Positions 8,981 through 16,860 of a DNA stretch of 25,517 nt are shown in pieces (within the stretch, counting starts at the first letter, position 1; each line of letters begins with the position of its first letter). Position numbers and translations under genes: made by a program. Under the pieces are notes generated by a model, which had not been told where the DNA came from, made no database searches, and saw only the letters and a list, made by a program, of their open reading frames with translations. The stretch comes from Lishizhenia sp033720595 (GTDB lineage Bacteria > Bacteroidota > Bacteroidia > Flavobacteriales_D > Crocinitomicaceae), in NCBI RefSeq assembly GCF_033720595.1, contig NZ_JAWWCF010000013.1:1-25517 (forward strand), read 5' to 3'.

Positions 8981-10979
8981 TAGCTTGCAAAGGATATATT
9001 TTCTCTTGCTCTATCGTATAACTATTCAATAATTCATATTCAGATAAAAGCGCTTGGTAGCTATGTTTTATCTCTTGATTTTCAACTTCTTCTAATTCAA
9101 AATCACCATGGATATGGTAGAGTTTATCGTGCATGAGTAGGTAGTCTTTCCAACATACACCATAAAGGTCTCCTTTAAATGTTCCCAAATAAATAGGTTC
9201 TGAAGCACTGCATTTTTGAGAAAACTTCATGCCTGCTCCAAGCCAATTAACCATCAGGTTTTTTTTGTTGAAATCTTTGTCTATTAACTCCATCAAACTC
9301 TGTGGTATATCCCAATGCGAAATAATTTCATGAAAGGTCTTGACTTCTTTTTGCAAAGGGGAAAACACAATTAATGGGACGTTGTATAATCCGAGTACAT
9401 CGGTATTGTTAAGGTTTAATACGGCATGATCACCCATTAAAATGAATACGGTGTTCTTGTAATCCTCACGTTTTTTATAGTCTTCAAAAAATGCTCTTAG
9501 TGCATCATCCGTATAACATAGAGAAGAAAGTACGTCTTTATTATATTCAACAAAACCAGAGCCGAGGTGCTCGAATTGAGTTTTGGTGCGTTCTATATAA
9601 TGTGCTTTGTTTGGAATATCGAAGGGTGAATGGAGACTCAAGGTTAACCACAGATTGAAATAAGGCTGAGTATTTGTATTTTCATCCATGAACCTAAAGT
9701 ACGATTGAGCCACCTTCTTATCATGCAAACCCCAAGAGAATTTCTCGGGTGTATTGTTTCCCTTGAGTTGATAATTCTTCTCCATGTATCCAAGGTCTAC
9801 AATGTTTGAGAAATTCAATTTTTTAAGGAACCTTAGGTAACTATCGAAATAAGCATCTCCGCCATAAAAGAAATTGAAGTTGTAATTCCTTTTTTGTAAT
9901 AAATGGGGAAGCGAAAGAAATAAGGGGTAATTCTTTAAATTAAGAAAACCGCGCTCGTATCCGTGAGGTAACCCTCCTAAAGTTGCAGCAAAAACGCCAT
10001 GAGTTCGGTCTGTAATGCTTAACATGTTGGGCCAGTATAAACTTTTCTTAGCTAAGGAGTCTAAAAAAGGTGTTCCTCCTCTGTACTTCGAAGAATCTCC
10101 TATAAATTCGGATGACATACCTTCGAGGTAAATCATAACAATGTTCATAGAGTCTGTTCTGTGAATGTAGGGTTTCCATACATCATTCCTATTTGTATCC
10201 AATTTCTTGCAAAATGGAAAAGCTAGAAAAGATGAGGTTGTTTCCTGTTCAGTGTGTTCCCTATAATTCTTTATTAATGTGATGTAGTCAACGTTCGCTT
10301 GATCGTTCTTAGAGTAATGCTCTATTACACTGCTCAAAAAGTGTGTAATTTTTGAACTGTGAAGTTTTGTTTCGTAATAACTGTATTTACTGTTGTGGTG
10401 TGGGTTAACATCCATGCGAAAGATGAACAGTGCAGAAAGTATGATAAAGAAAGCCAAAGGGAAGTAATGATTTAACTTTTCTTTCTTCGAGATACTTTTA
10501 AAACTCACAACGTAAATAACTCCCGCTATTATTCCTGTTAGATAGGTAAGGCTTGACAGGCTAAATAAAACAAATTGGTCTCCCGAAATGATCAACTTTA
10601 TCTCCTCCCAACTGAAGCTAAATATCGAGATGTCCAGTAAATAATGTGAGCTTAAAAAGAATTTGGTAAAAAGTGTGTTGAGTAGTATGAGTAAACTTCC
10701 AAAAATCAGGTGGAAATTATTAAATATTTTGATCGATATTTTTTTTAAAAGCAGGGATAAAGGGAATATGCTTAATCCAATTACGCCAAATAGTATAAGG
10801 TCAAACTCTATGGCGTAGCTATAACTTCTTAAAATGTTGTGGTACGTGAAACCTCTGTTAATGAGAAATAAAAATTCTACAGTGCGCGCAAAAATAAAAG
10901 CAAGAGATAAAGGAAGGAAAATCTGAAAATAGGTCTTTGAAAATTTCAGTATGTAGTTTTTAAGGGTCTTGGGCACCAT
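8946..10979 (-). CDS. LTA synthase family (sulfatase/alkaline-phosphatase fold) membrane protein
   Basis: 677 residues. About five hydrophobic segments lie between residues 15 and 190 (near 18-40, 55-78, 90-110, 138-160 and 172-188), followed by a periplasmic catalytic domain from about residue 278. Sites equivalent to those of LtaS are visible: a metal-ligand Glu286 in YLEGMSS, the nucleophile Thr326 in DRTHG, His450 in LSLHSPF, and Asp517-His518 in LMGDHAV. The family transfers or hydrolyses phosphoglycerol or phosphoethanolamine groups from lipids (LtaS, OpgB and EptA relatives). In a Gram-negative bacterium the product is unlikely to be lipoteichoic acid, so the acceptor is unknown. ATG at 10979 starts directly before the first membrane helix. 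The 3' end overlaps the convergent GDPD gene by 35 bp. Confidence 0.85.
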   Translation of the reverse strand: MVPKTLKNYILKFSKTYFQIFLPLSLAFIFARTVEFLFLINRGFTYHNILRSYSYAIEFDLILFGVIGLSIFPLSLLLKKISIKIFNNFHLIFGSLLILLNTLFTKFFLSSHYLLDISIFSFSWEEIKLIISGDQFVLFSLSSLTYLTGIIAGVIYVVSFKSISKKEKLNHYFPLAFFIILSALFIFRMDVNPHHNSKYSYYETKLHSSKITHFLSSVIEHYSKNDQANVDYITLIKNYREHTEQETTSSFLAFPFCKKLDTNRNDVWKPYIHRTDSMNIVMIYLEGMSSEFIGDSSKYRGGTPFLDSLAKKSLYWPNMLSITDRTHGVFAATLGGLPHGYERGFLNLKNYPLFLSLPHLLQKRNYNFNFFYGGDAYFDSYLRFLKKLNFSNIVDLGYMEKNYQLKGNNTPEKFSWGLHDKKVAQSYFRFMDENTNTQPYFNLWLTLSLHSPFDIPNKAHYIERTKTQFEHLGSGFVEYNKDVLSSLCYTDDALRAFFEDYKKREDYKNTVFILMGDHAVLNLNNTDVLGLYNVPLIVFSPLQKEVKTFHEIISHWDIPQSLMELIDKDFNKKNLMVNWLGAGMKFSQKCSASEPIYLGTFKGDLYGVCWKDYLLMHDKLYHIHGDFELEEVENQEIKHSYQALLSEYELLNSYTIEQEKIYPLQAIISLNEDGQLE

Positions 10980-11015
10980 AAACTAGGTGAGTTTTTTTTG
11001 CATGTTACTAACGCA

Positions 11016-11023
11016 CAAAAATA
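11016..11023 (-). promoter_or_regulatory. -7 box of the LTA synthase-like gene
   Basis: Read on the minus strand this is TATTTTTG, an exact TAnnTTTG match, ending 36 bp before the ATG at 10979. No -33 TTG lies at the usual distance. Confidence 0.4.
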
Positions 11024-11216
11024 AGATTAATTGTAGATACTTCTAAGAGCGGAAAATTTTCCCTTGAAAGGAGGGTTCGGAAATTCAACGCTTTGATACA
11101 ATAGCCTGAATATGTTTCTTTTGAATTGCATAGGAACGGAAATAAATCGAAAAAGTACAAATTCCCAAAAATTGGCACATTTTTAGTAAATTCCGATTTG
11201 AATTAAAACTATTATT

Positions 11217-11900
11217 ATGAAAAGAACCACTTTAATCGCATTAGCAGCCATTGTTCTTGCGTCGTGCTCAACATCTAATGAAGTTGTTAATAACAACCGT
11301 ATTCAAAAAAGAAAATACACCAAAGGATGGCACGTTAAAAAATCAACGAAGTTTAAAAGAACCAAAGGAACTCATGAAGAGGAATTGGTTGCGAAAACTG
11401 AAAACACACCTACAACTCAAGAAGATTTTGATTTCAAATTACCCGTGAAAGAGGTTGAGTTAACTACGGATAAAACAGAAAATATAGCGTTAGAAAATTC
11501 TGAAATGACGCCAGTTGCTGAAACAAAAGTGGAAACAACAACTCCCGTTAATAACCGTGAAAAGAAACAGGTAAATGAGAAGATCAAGCCAAGCTTAAAA
11601 GACAAGTTAATTGCAAAAGCTGCTGTAAATAAAATCGAAAAAGCCTTAGCAGATAAGGATCTTCCGAAAGATGTTGCTGCCATGGATGTCAGTCAAAATA
11701 AAGAGGAGGCTAGCTCTTCTTTCACAGATGATACAGAATTGATCTTATTATATGTTTTAGCTGTATTAATTCCATTTTTAGCGGTAGGGATTGTTACGAA
11801 CTGGGACATCGGTCAGGTTTTACTAAATCTTTTGCTTTGTATTTTATGTATGGTACCAGGTATCATTCACGCGATTATCGTCGTAAACAAAAATGCGTAA
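11217..11900 (+). CDS. Lipoprotein with KRKYTKG motif and C-terminal YqaE/Pmp3-like membrane domain
   Basis: 227 residues in three parts. Residues 1-17 are a lipoprotein signal (VLASC, Cys17). Residues about 30-170 are a charged Lys/Glu/Thr-rich linker that begins with the KRKYTKGWHVK motif. Residues about 175-225 form a two-helix membrane hairpin (LILLYVLAVLIPFLAVGIV, then LLNLLLCILCMVPGIIHAI) matching the YqaE/Pmp3 (UPF0057) proteolipid family, including the G-x-I-H-A-x-x-V end. Pmp3-type proteins are small membrane proteins linked to ion and stress responses; here one is joined to a lipidated N-terminus. Function is unknown. The DUF2752 gene starts 28 bp downstream and is probably in the same transcript. 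A diverged relative with the same motif begins at 25123. Confidence 0.8.
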   Translation: MKRTTLIALAAIVLASCSTSNEVVNNNRIQKRKYTKGWHVKKSTKFKRTKGTHEEELVAKTENTPTTQEDFDFKLPVKEVELTTDKTENIALENSEMTPVAETKVETTTPVNNREKKQVNEKIKPSLKDKLIAKAAVNKIEKALADKDLPKDVAAMDVSQNKEEASSSFTDDTELILLYVLAVLIPFLAVGIVTNWDIGQVLLNLLLCILCMVPGIIHAIIVVNKNA

Positions 11901-11928
11901 TAGATTTATCAATTAATTAGAAAAAGGG

Positions 11929-12210
11929 ATGTACAGAAAAATCAAGTTTGTTGTTTGGATGTGCATCCCTTTACTTTTGCTTTTTTTACCAGCCACGTAT
12001 TTCGATGAGGGACAAAGTATATGTCCTTCCAAACTACTCTTCAATAAAGAATGCCCCGGTTGCGGAATAACACGTAGCGTTCAACACGCCATTCACTTAG
12101 ATTTTCAAGCTTCTTGGGATTATAATAAACTCATCATAATTGTACTTCCCTTACTCCTTTTGTTTTGGCTTTACTATGCCAGGAAGTTTTATCAGTCTGC
12201 CTTCAAATAA
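11929..12210 (+). CDS. DUF2752 family membrane protein
   Basis: 93 residues with two hydrophobic segments (about 7-22 and 67-83) separated by a short loop that holds the family hallmark CPGCGITR at residues 42-49, plus an additional Cys32. DUF2752 proteins are small bacterial inner-membrane proteins of unknown function; the Cys pair suggests metal or thiol chemistry, but none is established. The ATG at 11929 follows an AAAGGG stretch, which is a little too close for a standard ribosome site. It lies 28 bp after the YqaE-type lipoprotein gene on the same strand, so the two are probably co-transcribed. Confidence 0.85.
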   Translation: MYRKIKFVVWMCIPLLLLFLPATYFDEGQSICPSKLLFNKECPGCGITRSVQHAIHLDFQASWDYNKLIIIVLPLLLLFWLYYARKFYQSAFK

Positions 12211-12291
12211 AACCTTGTCGTTTTAAGTTTTAATTTCAATTTTTTCGTTGTAAAACTTAATGTAGACAATGCATTAATACCCAGAAAAGTC

Positions 12292-12299
12292 TACTTTTG
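12292..12299 (+). promoter_or_regulatory. -7 box (TACTTTTG) of the AI-2E family transporter gene
   Basis: Exact TAnnTTTG match 33 bp before the ATG at 12333, in a 122-bp intergenic stretch. No TTG is found 17-23 bp upstream. Confidence 0.45.
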
Positions 12300-12332
12300 C
12301 GAACCAATACTAAGAATTAAAACTCAGCTCAA

Positions 12333-13391
12333 ATGAAAGATTTAAAAATGACCAACCGTTTGCTGTTAGTAATAGTAATCGCCTTGTGTTTTTATCTACT
12401 GAAAGTTTTGTCTTTCATTTTCGTTCCTTTGGTTTTCTCTATGTTCATTGCTTTGTTGTTTTTACCCTTAATGAGATGGTTGAGAAACAAAGGGATTCAT
12501 AGAGTACTATCTATCGTAATTTCCTTGATTGTATTTGCAGGAGTAATTTACGCGGGAGTGGAAATTTTCGCTTTAGCATCACGAGAAATTAGAAATGCAG
12601 ATCCAGAATTCTTTGCAAAGGCCAAAGAGAAAATAGCTTATTTAATTACTTCCGGACAAGAAATGCTAGGAATGGAAGTAAGCTCTAAAGAAGCTGCCTT
12701 GAAAGATGTAGCTGAGCAGTTCAATTTTGCAGGTAAATTGGGAGGTGCTTTTGGTGCTGTGTCTAATTTGCTTTCCATGACTTTAACAACCATTTTCTTT
12801 ACGGTACTTTGGTTAGCAGAATCCATCAATGTTCAGAAGCTGCTACAGGATTTTGTAATCCGTAATGAGTTTACTTCGGTAAAGACTTTTATGAAAATAG
12901 AAAGTGAACTTATCACCTTTGTGAAAGTGAAATTCTTGGTGAGTTTGTTTACAGGTATTGGTTTTAGTTTAGCTTGTATAGCCTTTGATGTAAGTTTTCC
13001 AATTTTTTGGGGACTATTTGCTTTCCTCATCAACTTCGTACAAATGATAGGATCTATTATTTCGGTGGTTTGTTTAGCAATATTTGCTTTGGTAGAATTA
13101 GATCCAACAGGAACTTTACTTTTCTTTGTATTAGTAATAACAGGAGTACAAGCCTTGTTTGGAGGGATAATAGAACCTGTAATGATGGGGAAATCATTCT
13201 CTATAAACGTAATTGCAATTTTGGTGATGTTAATGTTCTGGGGCTTCATTTGGGGAATTCCAGGTATGATCATGTCTATCCCAATTACAGTATTCATCAA
13301 GATAATATTAGATGAATTTCCAAATACTAAAAAGATAGGAAGTTTACTTTCTGGCCCAGAGTTTAAGGCGCCCATTAAGTTGAAGAAATAA
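12333..13391 (+). CDS. AI-2E family transporter (PerM/TqsA-like permease)
   Basis: 352 residues, an integral inner-membrane protein. Two or three N-terminal helices (about residues 6-65) with FIFVPLVFSMFIALLFLPL, a soluble segment about 90-150, then a C-terminal bundle of helices from about 200 to 330. That bundle contains FWGLFAFLINFVQMIGSIIS and the conserved GVQALFGGIIEPVMMGKSFSINVI block, followed by FWGFIWGIPGMIMSIPI; these are the best-conserved signatures of the family. Members have been proposed to export autoinducer-2 or act as ion antiporters; the substrate cannot be deduced from sequence. Its own -7 box separates it from the upstream pair. Its TAA overlaps the A-tract of a bidirectional terminator. 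Confidence 0.9.
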   Translation: MKDLKMTNRLLLVIVIALCFYLLKVLSFIFVPLVFSMFIALLFLPLMRWLRNKGIHRVLSIVISLIVFAGVIYAGVEIFALASREIRNADPEFFAKAKEKIAYLITSGQEMLGMEVSSKEAALKDVAEQFNFAGKLGGAFGAVSNLLSMTLTTIFFTVLWLAESINVQKLLQDFVIRNEFTSVKTFMKIESELITFVKVKFLVSLFTGIGFSLACIAFDVSFPIFWGLFAFLINFVQMIGSIISVVCLAIFALVELDPTGTLLFFVLVITGVQALFGGIIEPVMMGKSFSINVIAILVMLMFWGFIWGIPGMIMSIPITVFIKIILDEFPNTKKIGSLLSGPEFKAPIKLKK

Positions 13392-13432
13392 AAAAAGCCC
13401 CTCAACAGATTTGCTGCTGAGGGGCTTTTTTT
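13391..13432. terminator. Bidirectional intrinsic terminator
   Basis: GCCCCTCA (13397-13404) pairs with TGAGGGGC (13418-13425); a further CAG/CTG pair set lies inside after one mismatch, leaving a small loop. T7 follows on the plus strand (13426-13432), and an A6 tract (13391-13396) gives a T6 on the minus strand. It serves both the AI-2E transporter gene and the convergent TlpA-like gene. Confidence 0.92.
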
Positions 13433-13450
13433 GGTATTAACCTTTAATTC

Positions 13451-14656
13451 TTATTGGATAGAAACACGCTTGATTTTTGTTTCTCCCTTATGGATGGCAA
13501 AACCAGCCGCTATCAAATAGTCTTCAATTTCTTTTGCTGTCATTTTATATAGTTTACCTCTATCCATATCTTTATTTAAAAGCGTGTAATGTAAGTATTC
13601 GTCCTTCATCGTATAGACTTCACCACTTTTGTTTTCTAAGTGTTTTAAGAATACCGGGAATGGCGTATATAGGTAATACGTTCCCTCAACAACACTGTCT
13701 TTGTGAATTGCCGTTGTTGGTAACTGCTCTACAGAAAACTCATTTTGTACCGCAGTGTACTTTTCCCAATTTACTTGTACTCCTAAATTTTTCTCTAGGC
13801 CTTCTTTAATTTCTTGTAAGGCTGCTTTTTTGTCGGCAGAAGTCGAGTAATACACCAAATCGTATAAAGTTGAGTCTTGTACAAGATCATTAACATATAC
13901 TTCAGATGGAAGCTCAAACAACACAGAAACGATCTGCGAAAGCGTAGCGCCGTGGAAGGTAACTTTGGCTGTGTCTCCTTTAAAAGAAGTTCTGTTGCCG
14001 TAATAGCGTTCTGCCAAAGAGGGTCTAAAAATATGTTGCTCATACACTGCAGGCATATTCTTATTATTCCCGTGTTCTAAAAAGTAAGCGGTGCGAATCA
14101 AAGGATCTTCTCCCGCTAAAAATCCTCGGTAGGGAAGCACACTTTCTTTTTCTTCACCCGTTGTTGCCGCTTGTTCTAACTTTCCTTTTTCCAAGATTTC
14201 AACCAATTCTTCTTTGTTTAAATGATGGGCCTGATGTATTATTTTACCTTGAGGGTCAATTACATAAACTTGAGGAATAGCTGATATTTTATAGTTTTTA
14301 AAGTCTTCTTTGCTCTCGTTTACTCCTATCCAAAAGTTGTAATCAGTATGGTTTACAAAGTTTTCCACCTTTGCCAATTTCTCTGTGCTTATGGCTAAAA
14401 ACTGAACGTTTTGATCTTTAAACTCAGTATATAATTTGTCCATTTTAGGGAAAGACGCCACACATGGAGAACACCAAGTTGCCCAAAAATCTAACACTAC
14501 ATATTTTCCTTTTAACTGTTCCAAAGTAGGTACTACATTGTCCGCCTTATTAAAAATATGATCTACGTGTACTTCCGGTGCTGTTGCCCCTATTTCCAAC
14601 TGTGCACTTGCATTGATAGCAAGGCAGATTCCTAAAATTCCTAGCAATTTTTTCAT
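13451..14656 (-). CDS. TlpA/ResA-like thioredoxin protein with an uncharacterised C-terminal domain
   Basis: 401 residues from ATG at 14656. The open frame extends 45 codons further upstream but that part has no signal sequence and runs into a non-coding repeat, so the MKKLLGILG start is chosen; it gives a clean signal peptide ending NASAQ. Residues about 22-165 are a periplasmic thioredoxin fold with active site WCSPC (Cys62 and Cys65) and cis-Pro128 in SAIPQVY, as in TlpA/ResA-type thiol reductases. Residues about 170-401 are a separate domain. Its KAALQEIKEGLEKNLGVQVNWE segment faintly recalls the DUF3738 domain, but this is uncertain. It is probably a thiol-disulfide reductase acting on envelope proteins. 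No operon partner is visible. Confidence 0.85.
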   Translation of the reverse strand: MKKLLGILGICLAINASAQLEIGATAPEVHVDHIFNKADNVVPTLEQLKGKYVVLDFWATWCSPCVASFPKMDKLYTEFKDQNVQFLAISTEKLAKVENFVNHTDYNFWIGVNESKEDFKNYKISAIPQVYVIDPQGKIIHQAHHLNKEELVEILEKGKLEQAATTGEEKESVLPYRGFLAGEDPLIRTAYFLEHGNNKNMPAVYEQHIFRPSLAERYYGNRTSFKGDTAKVTFHGATLSQIVSVLFELPSEVYVNDLVQDSTLYDLVYYSTSADKKAALQEIKEGLEKNLGVQVNWEKYTAVQNEFSVEQLPTTAIHKDSVVEGTYYLYTPFPVFLKHLENKSGEVYTMKDEYLHYTLLNKDMDRGKLYKMTAKEIEDYLIAAGFAIHKGETKIKRVSIQ

Positions 14657-14737
14657 GGCTGCAAAGATGTTAAAAAAGTGGTTTTTGATAAGTAGAAAGG
14701 AGCTTGTAAAATTAGAATGACTTGTAAAGCTAAGGAG

Positions 14738-14882
14738 TTGGCAAACGGCCGGGCCATTCATTTTAGTCCCCAATAAATTCAGAAGTGTCACTAAACCTCA
14801 GGTCCACTTCCGTTGGTCGTACCCCTTTGGTTAAGTTCCACTACTTCATTTTTTGCGGCGCTGCCATTGCTGTCCCTGTTTG
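14738..14882 (-). repeat. Dispersed structured element, copy A
   Basis: Shares 33 of 36 bases with copy B at its plus-strand left end (14738-14773 vs 24837-24872), 20 of 23 at its right end (14860-14882 vs 24961-24983) and 14 of 17 in the apical loop (14805-14821 vs 24905-24921). The sequence between these blocks is not conserved but is self-complementary. ACTAAACC (14790-14797) pairs 7 of 8 with 14829-14836; GAAGT (14782-14786) pairs fully with 14843-14847; 14767-14777 pairs 8 of 11 with 14849-14859. CAAAC (14742-14746) and GTTTG (14878-14882) close the ends. Sense is taken as minus by comparison with the third copy. It lies between the thiH terminator and the TlpA-like gene. Confidence 0.8.
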
Positions 14883-14927
14883 ATTTTGCCCCAACAAGTA
14901 GCCTGCATTAATAGGAAATGATTAGAC

Positions 14928-14966
14928 CAAAAAAAAGTGATACACCTTCATTGCGTATCACTTTTT
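14928..14966 (-). terminator. Intrinsic terminator of the thiEGH operon
   Basis: AAAAAGTGATAC (14932-14943) is perfectly complementary to GTATCACTTTTT (14955-14966) with an 11-base loop. It begins 8 bp beyond the thiH stop, and the minus-strand product ends in a run of U. Confidence 0.9.
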
Positions 14967-14973
14967 AAGTTTG

Positions 14974-16080
14974 TTATTGTAGACTCAAGTCCCAATCTTT
15001 GAAAACAGGTTCGTAGCCTTGTTTTTTAATCACCTCTATAAAGGTTTCCGTAGATCTTTTATCGTCAATTTCAAATTGCTCCAAATTCACCTCAGGGTTA
15101 GCATAACCTCCTGGATCTGTTTTAGAATCAGCTGAAATACTGGTAACTCCGAGTTTTATAATGTTGTTTCTAAAAGTTTCGGATTCTCGGGTAGACATAC
15201 TCAACTCTACCTCTTGGTTAAAGATTCTATACGCACAAATCAATTGTACCAATTCTCTATCTGTCATAACCGATTTCAATTCAATTCCACCGGCACAAGG
15301 GCGCAAACGTGGGAAAGAAATAGAGTATTTGGTCTTCCAATATGTACGCTCTAAATAGTCTAAATGTGAAGCACAGAAGAAAGTGTCTGTTCTCCAATCT
15401 TCCAAACCGAAAAGCACACCGAGTCCCATTTTATGAATTCCTGCTTTTCCTAACCTGTCGTGTGTATCTACACGGTAATCGAAGTTAGATTTTTTTCCTT
15501 TCGGGTGGTGAATTTTATAATCGTCTTTGTGGTAAGTTTCCTGGTAGACCAAAACAGTGTTTAAACCTGCAGCAATCAATTTTTCATAATCTTCTTGATC
15601 GAGCGGTTGCACTTCCATGGCAATATGAGAAAAGTAAGGTTTGATGAGTTCTATGGCATTTAAGAAATAATCAACTCCTACAGTTTTGTTAGCTTCTCCG
15701 GTAACAATCAAAATGTGATCGTAGCCCATAGATTTGATAATCTTAACCTCGGCTAAAATCTCCTCATCTGTAAGTGTTTTACGGTCGATTTTAACATCTA
15801 AACTAAATCCGCAGTAGGTACAAATGTTCTGACATTCATTGGATAAGTACATTGGAATGTACATCTGTATGGTCTTTCCAAAGCGCTCTTGGGTTAATTG
15901 CTGACTCAAGGCGGCCATTTGCTCTAAATAAGGAGCGGCTGCCGGAGAAATCAAGGCTTTGAAATCTTCCAAATCTCTTTTAGGGTTGCGCAAAGCACGT
16001 TCAACATCTGCGGCAGTTTTACCATAAATGCTGGCTTTGGTTTGGTCCCAATCTATTTTGTTTACTTCCTCTTTGAACAT
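14974..16080 (-). CDS. thiH: 2-iminoacetate synthase (tyrosine lyase), radical SAM
   Basis: 368 residues, close to the usual 370-380. The radical-SAM cluster motif CxxxCxxC is present as Cys83, Cys87 and Cys90 in ECQNICTYCGFS. Typical ThiH blocks follow: ILIVTGEANKTVG, VQPLDQEDYEKL, LVYQETYHKDDY and MGLGVLFGLEDWRTD. The enzyme cleaves tyrosine to p-cresol and dehydroglycine (2-iminoacetate), which ThiG uses to build the thiazole ring. Last gene of the minus-strand thiEGH operon, 18 bp after thiG, followed at once by a strong terminator. Expression should follow the upstream TPP riboswitch. Confidence 0.96.
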   Translation of the reverse strand: MFKEEVNKIDWDQTKASIYGKTAADVERALRNPKRDLEDFKALISPAAAPYLEQMAALSQQLTQERFGKTIQMYIPMYLSNECQNICTYCGFSLDVKIDRKTLTDEEILAEVKIIKSMGYDHILIVTGEANKTVGVDYFLNAIELIKPYFSHIAMEVQPLDQEDYEKLIAAGLNTVLVYQETYHKDDYKIHHPKGKKSNFDYRVDTHDRLGKAGIHKMGLGVLFGLEDWRTDTFFCASHLDYLERTYWKTKYSISFPRLRPCAGGIELKSVMTDRELVQLICAYRIFNQEVELSMSTRESETFRNNIIKLGVTSISADSKTDPGGYANPEVNLEQFEIDDKRSTETFIEVIKKQGYEPVFKDWDLSLQ

Positions 16081-16098
16081 TTGACCTGGATTTTAAGA

Positions 16099-16860
16099 TT
16101 AATCTTCTAAGAAACTTGTTAATGGACTACTCGCAACGGCTGTATTTTGAATACCACCCAATTTTGCTTCGTAGGCCATTCTTCCTGCTTCTACCGCTTG
16201 TTTAAAGGCAATCGCCATTTTCACAGGGTCTCCTGCAACAGCGATAGCTGTGTTTACCAATACAGCATCAGCACCTAATTCCATAGCTTCTGCTGCGTGA
16301 GAAGGAGCTCCCAAACCTGCATCAACAATTACCGGAACTCTCGATTGGTCTACGATAATTTCAATAAAATCACGCGTTCGTACCCCTTTATTAGAACCAA
16401 TTGGCGCTCCCAGAGGCATAACCGCAGCTGTTCCTGCGTCCTCTAAATGTTTACACAAAACAGGGTCTGCATGAATGTAGGGCAAAACAATGAATCCTTT
16501 TTTAGCCAATTCTTCTGTAGCCTTCAAGGTTTCAATTGGGTCTGGCATTAAATACTTTGGGTCGGGGTGAATTTCTAATTTCACCAAGTTCGTTTCCAAA
16601 GCTTCTCTTGCCAATTCTGCCGCAAAAACAGCTTCTTTAGCGTTTCTTACCCCTGAAGTATTCGGTAATAAGTTGAATTGCGTATGGTTCAAATGACGTA
16701 AAATTCCGTCATTTTCATTTTGAACATCCACACGTTTTAAAGCAACCGTTACCAATTCAGAACCACTGGCCAATAAAGCTTCTTCCATTACGGCATTGCT
16801 ACTAAATTTTCCAGTTCCCGTAAATAAACGCGATTGTATTTCTATGTCTCCTAATTTCAT
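16099..16860 (-). CDS. thiG: Thiazole synthase
   Basis: 253 residues, a full-length TIM-barrel ThiG. The protein condenses 1-deoxy-D-xylulose-5-phosphate, dehydroglycine and the sulfur carried on ThiS thiocarboxylate to the thiazole phosphate. Visible family blocks are SRLFTGTGKF (about 10-19), LLPNTSG (about 64-70), VKLEIHPDPKYL with the probable Schiff-base Lys94, AVMPLGAPIGSNKG, VPVIVDAGLGAPSHAAEAMELGA and VLVNTAIA. Its ATG overlaps the thiE stop by four bases (ATGA), so translation is probably coupled. No thiS or thiF is seen in the window, so the sulfur carrier must be encoded elsewhere. Confidence 0.97.
   Translation of the reverse strand: MKLGDIEIQSRLFTGTGKFSSNAVMEEALLASGSELVTVALKRVDVQNENDGILRHLNHTQFNLLPNTSGVRNAKEAVFAAELAREALETNLVKLEIHPDPKYLMPDPIETLKATEELAKKGFIVLPYIHADPVLCKHLEDAGTAAVMPLGAPIGSNKGVRTRDFIEIIVDQSRVPVIVDAGLGAPSHAAEAMELGADAVLVNTAIAVAGDPVKMAIAFKQAVEAGRMAYEAKLGGIQNTAVASSPLTSFLED

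Noticed and set aside
11417..11683. 88-codon antisense frame inside the YqaE-type lipoprotein gene
   Set aside because: A shadow of the charged linker on the opposite strand; no start signal or family features.
14657..14791. 45-codon N-terminal extension of the TlpA-like frame
   Set aside because: It would hide the signal peptide and it runs into the structured repeat copy A. The -1 comparison with copy B shows non-synonymous changes (K/I, N/I, G/S), so the repeat is not coding.
14738..14882. Integron attC site
   Set aside because: attC sites conserve short core boxes at the ends and vary in the loop; here the loop is conserved, the GTTRRRY/RYYYAAC cores are not convincing, and no integrase or cassette array is present.
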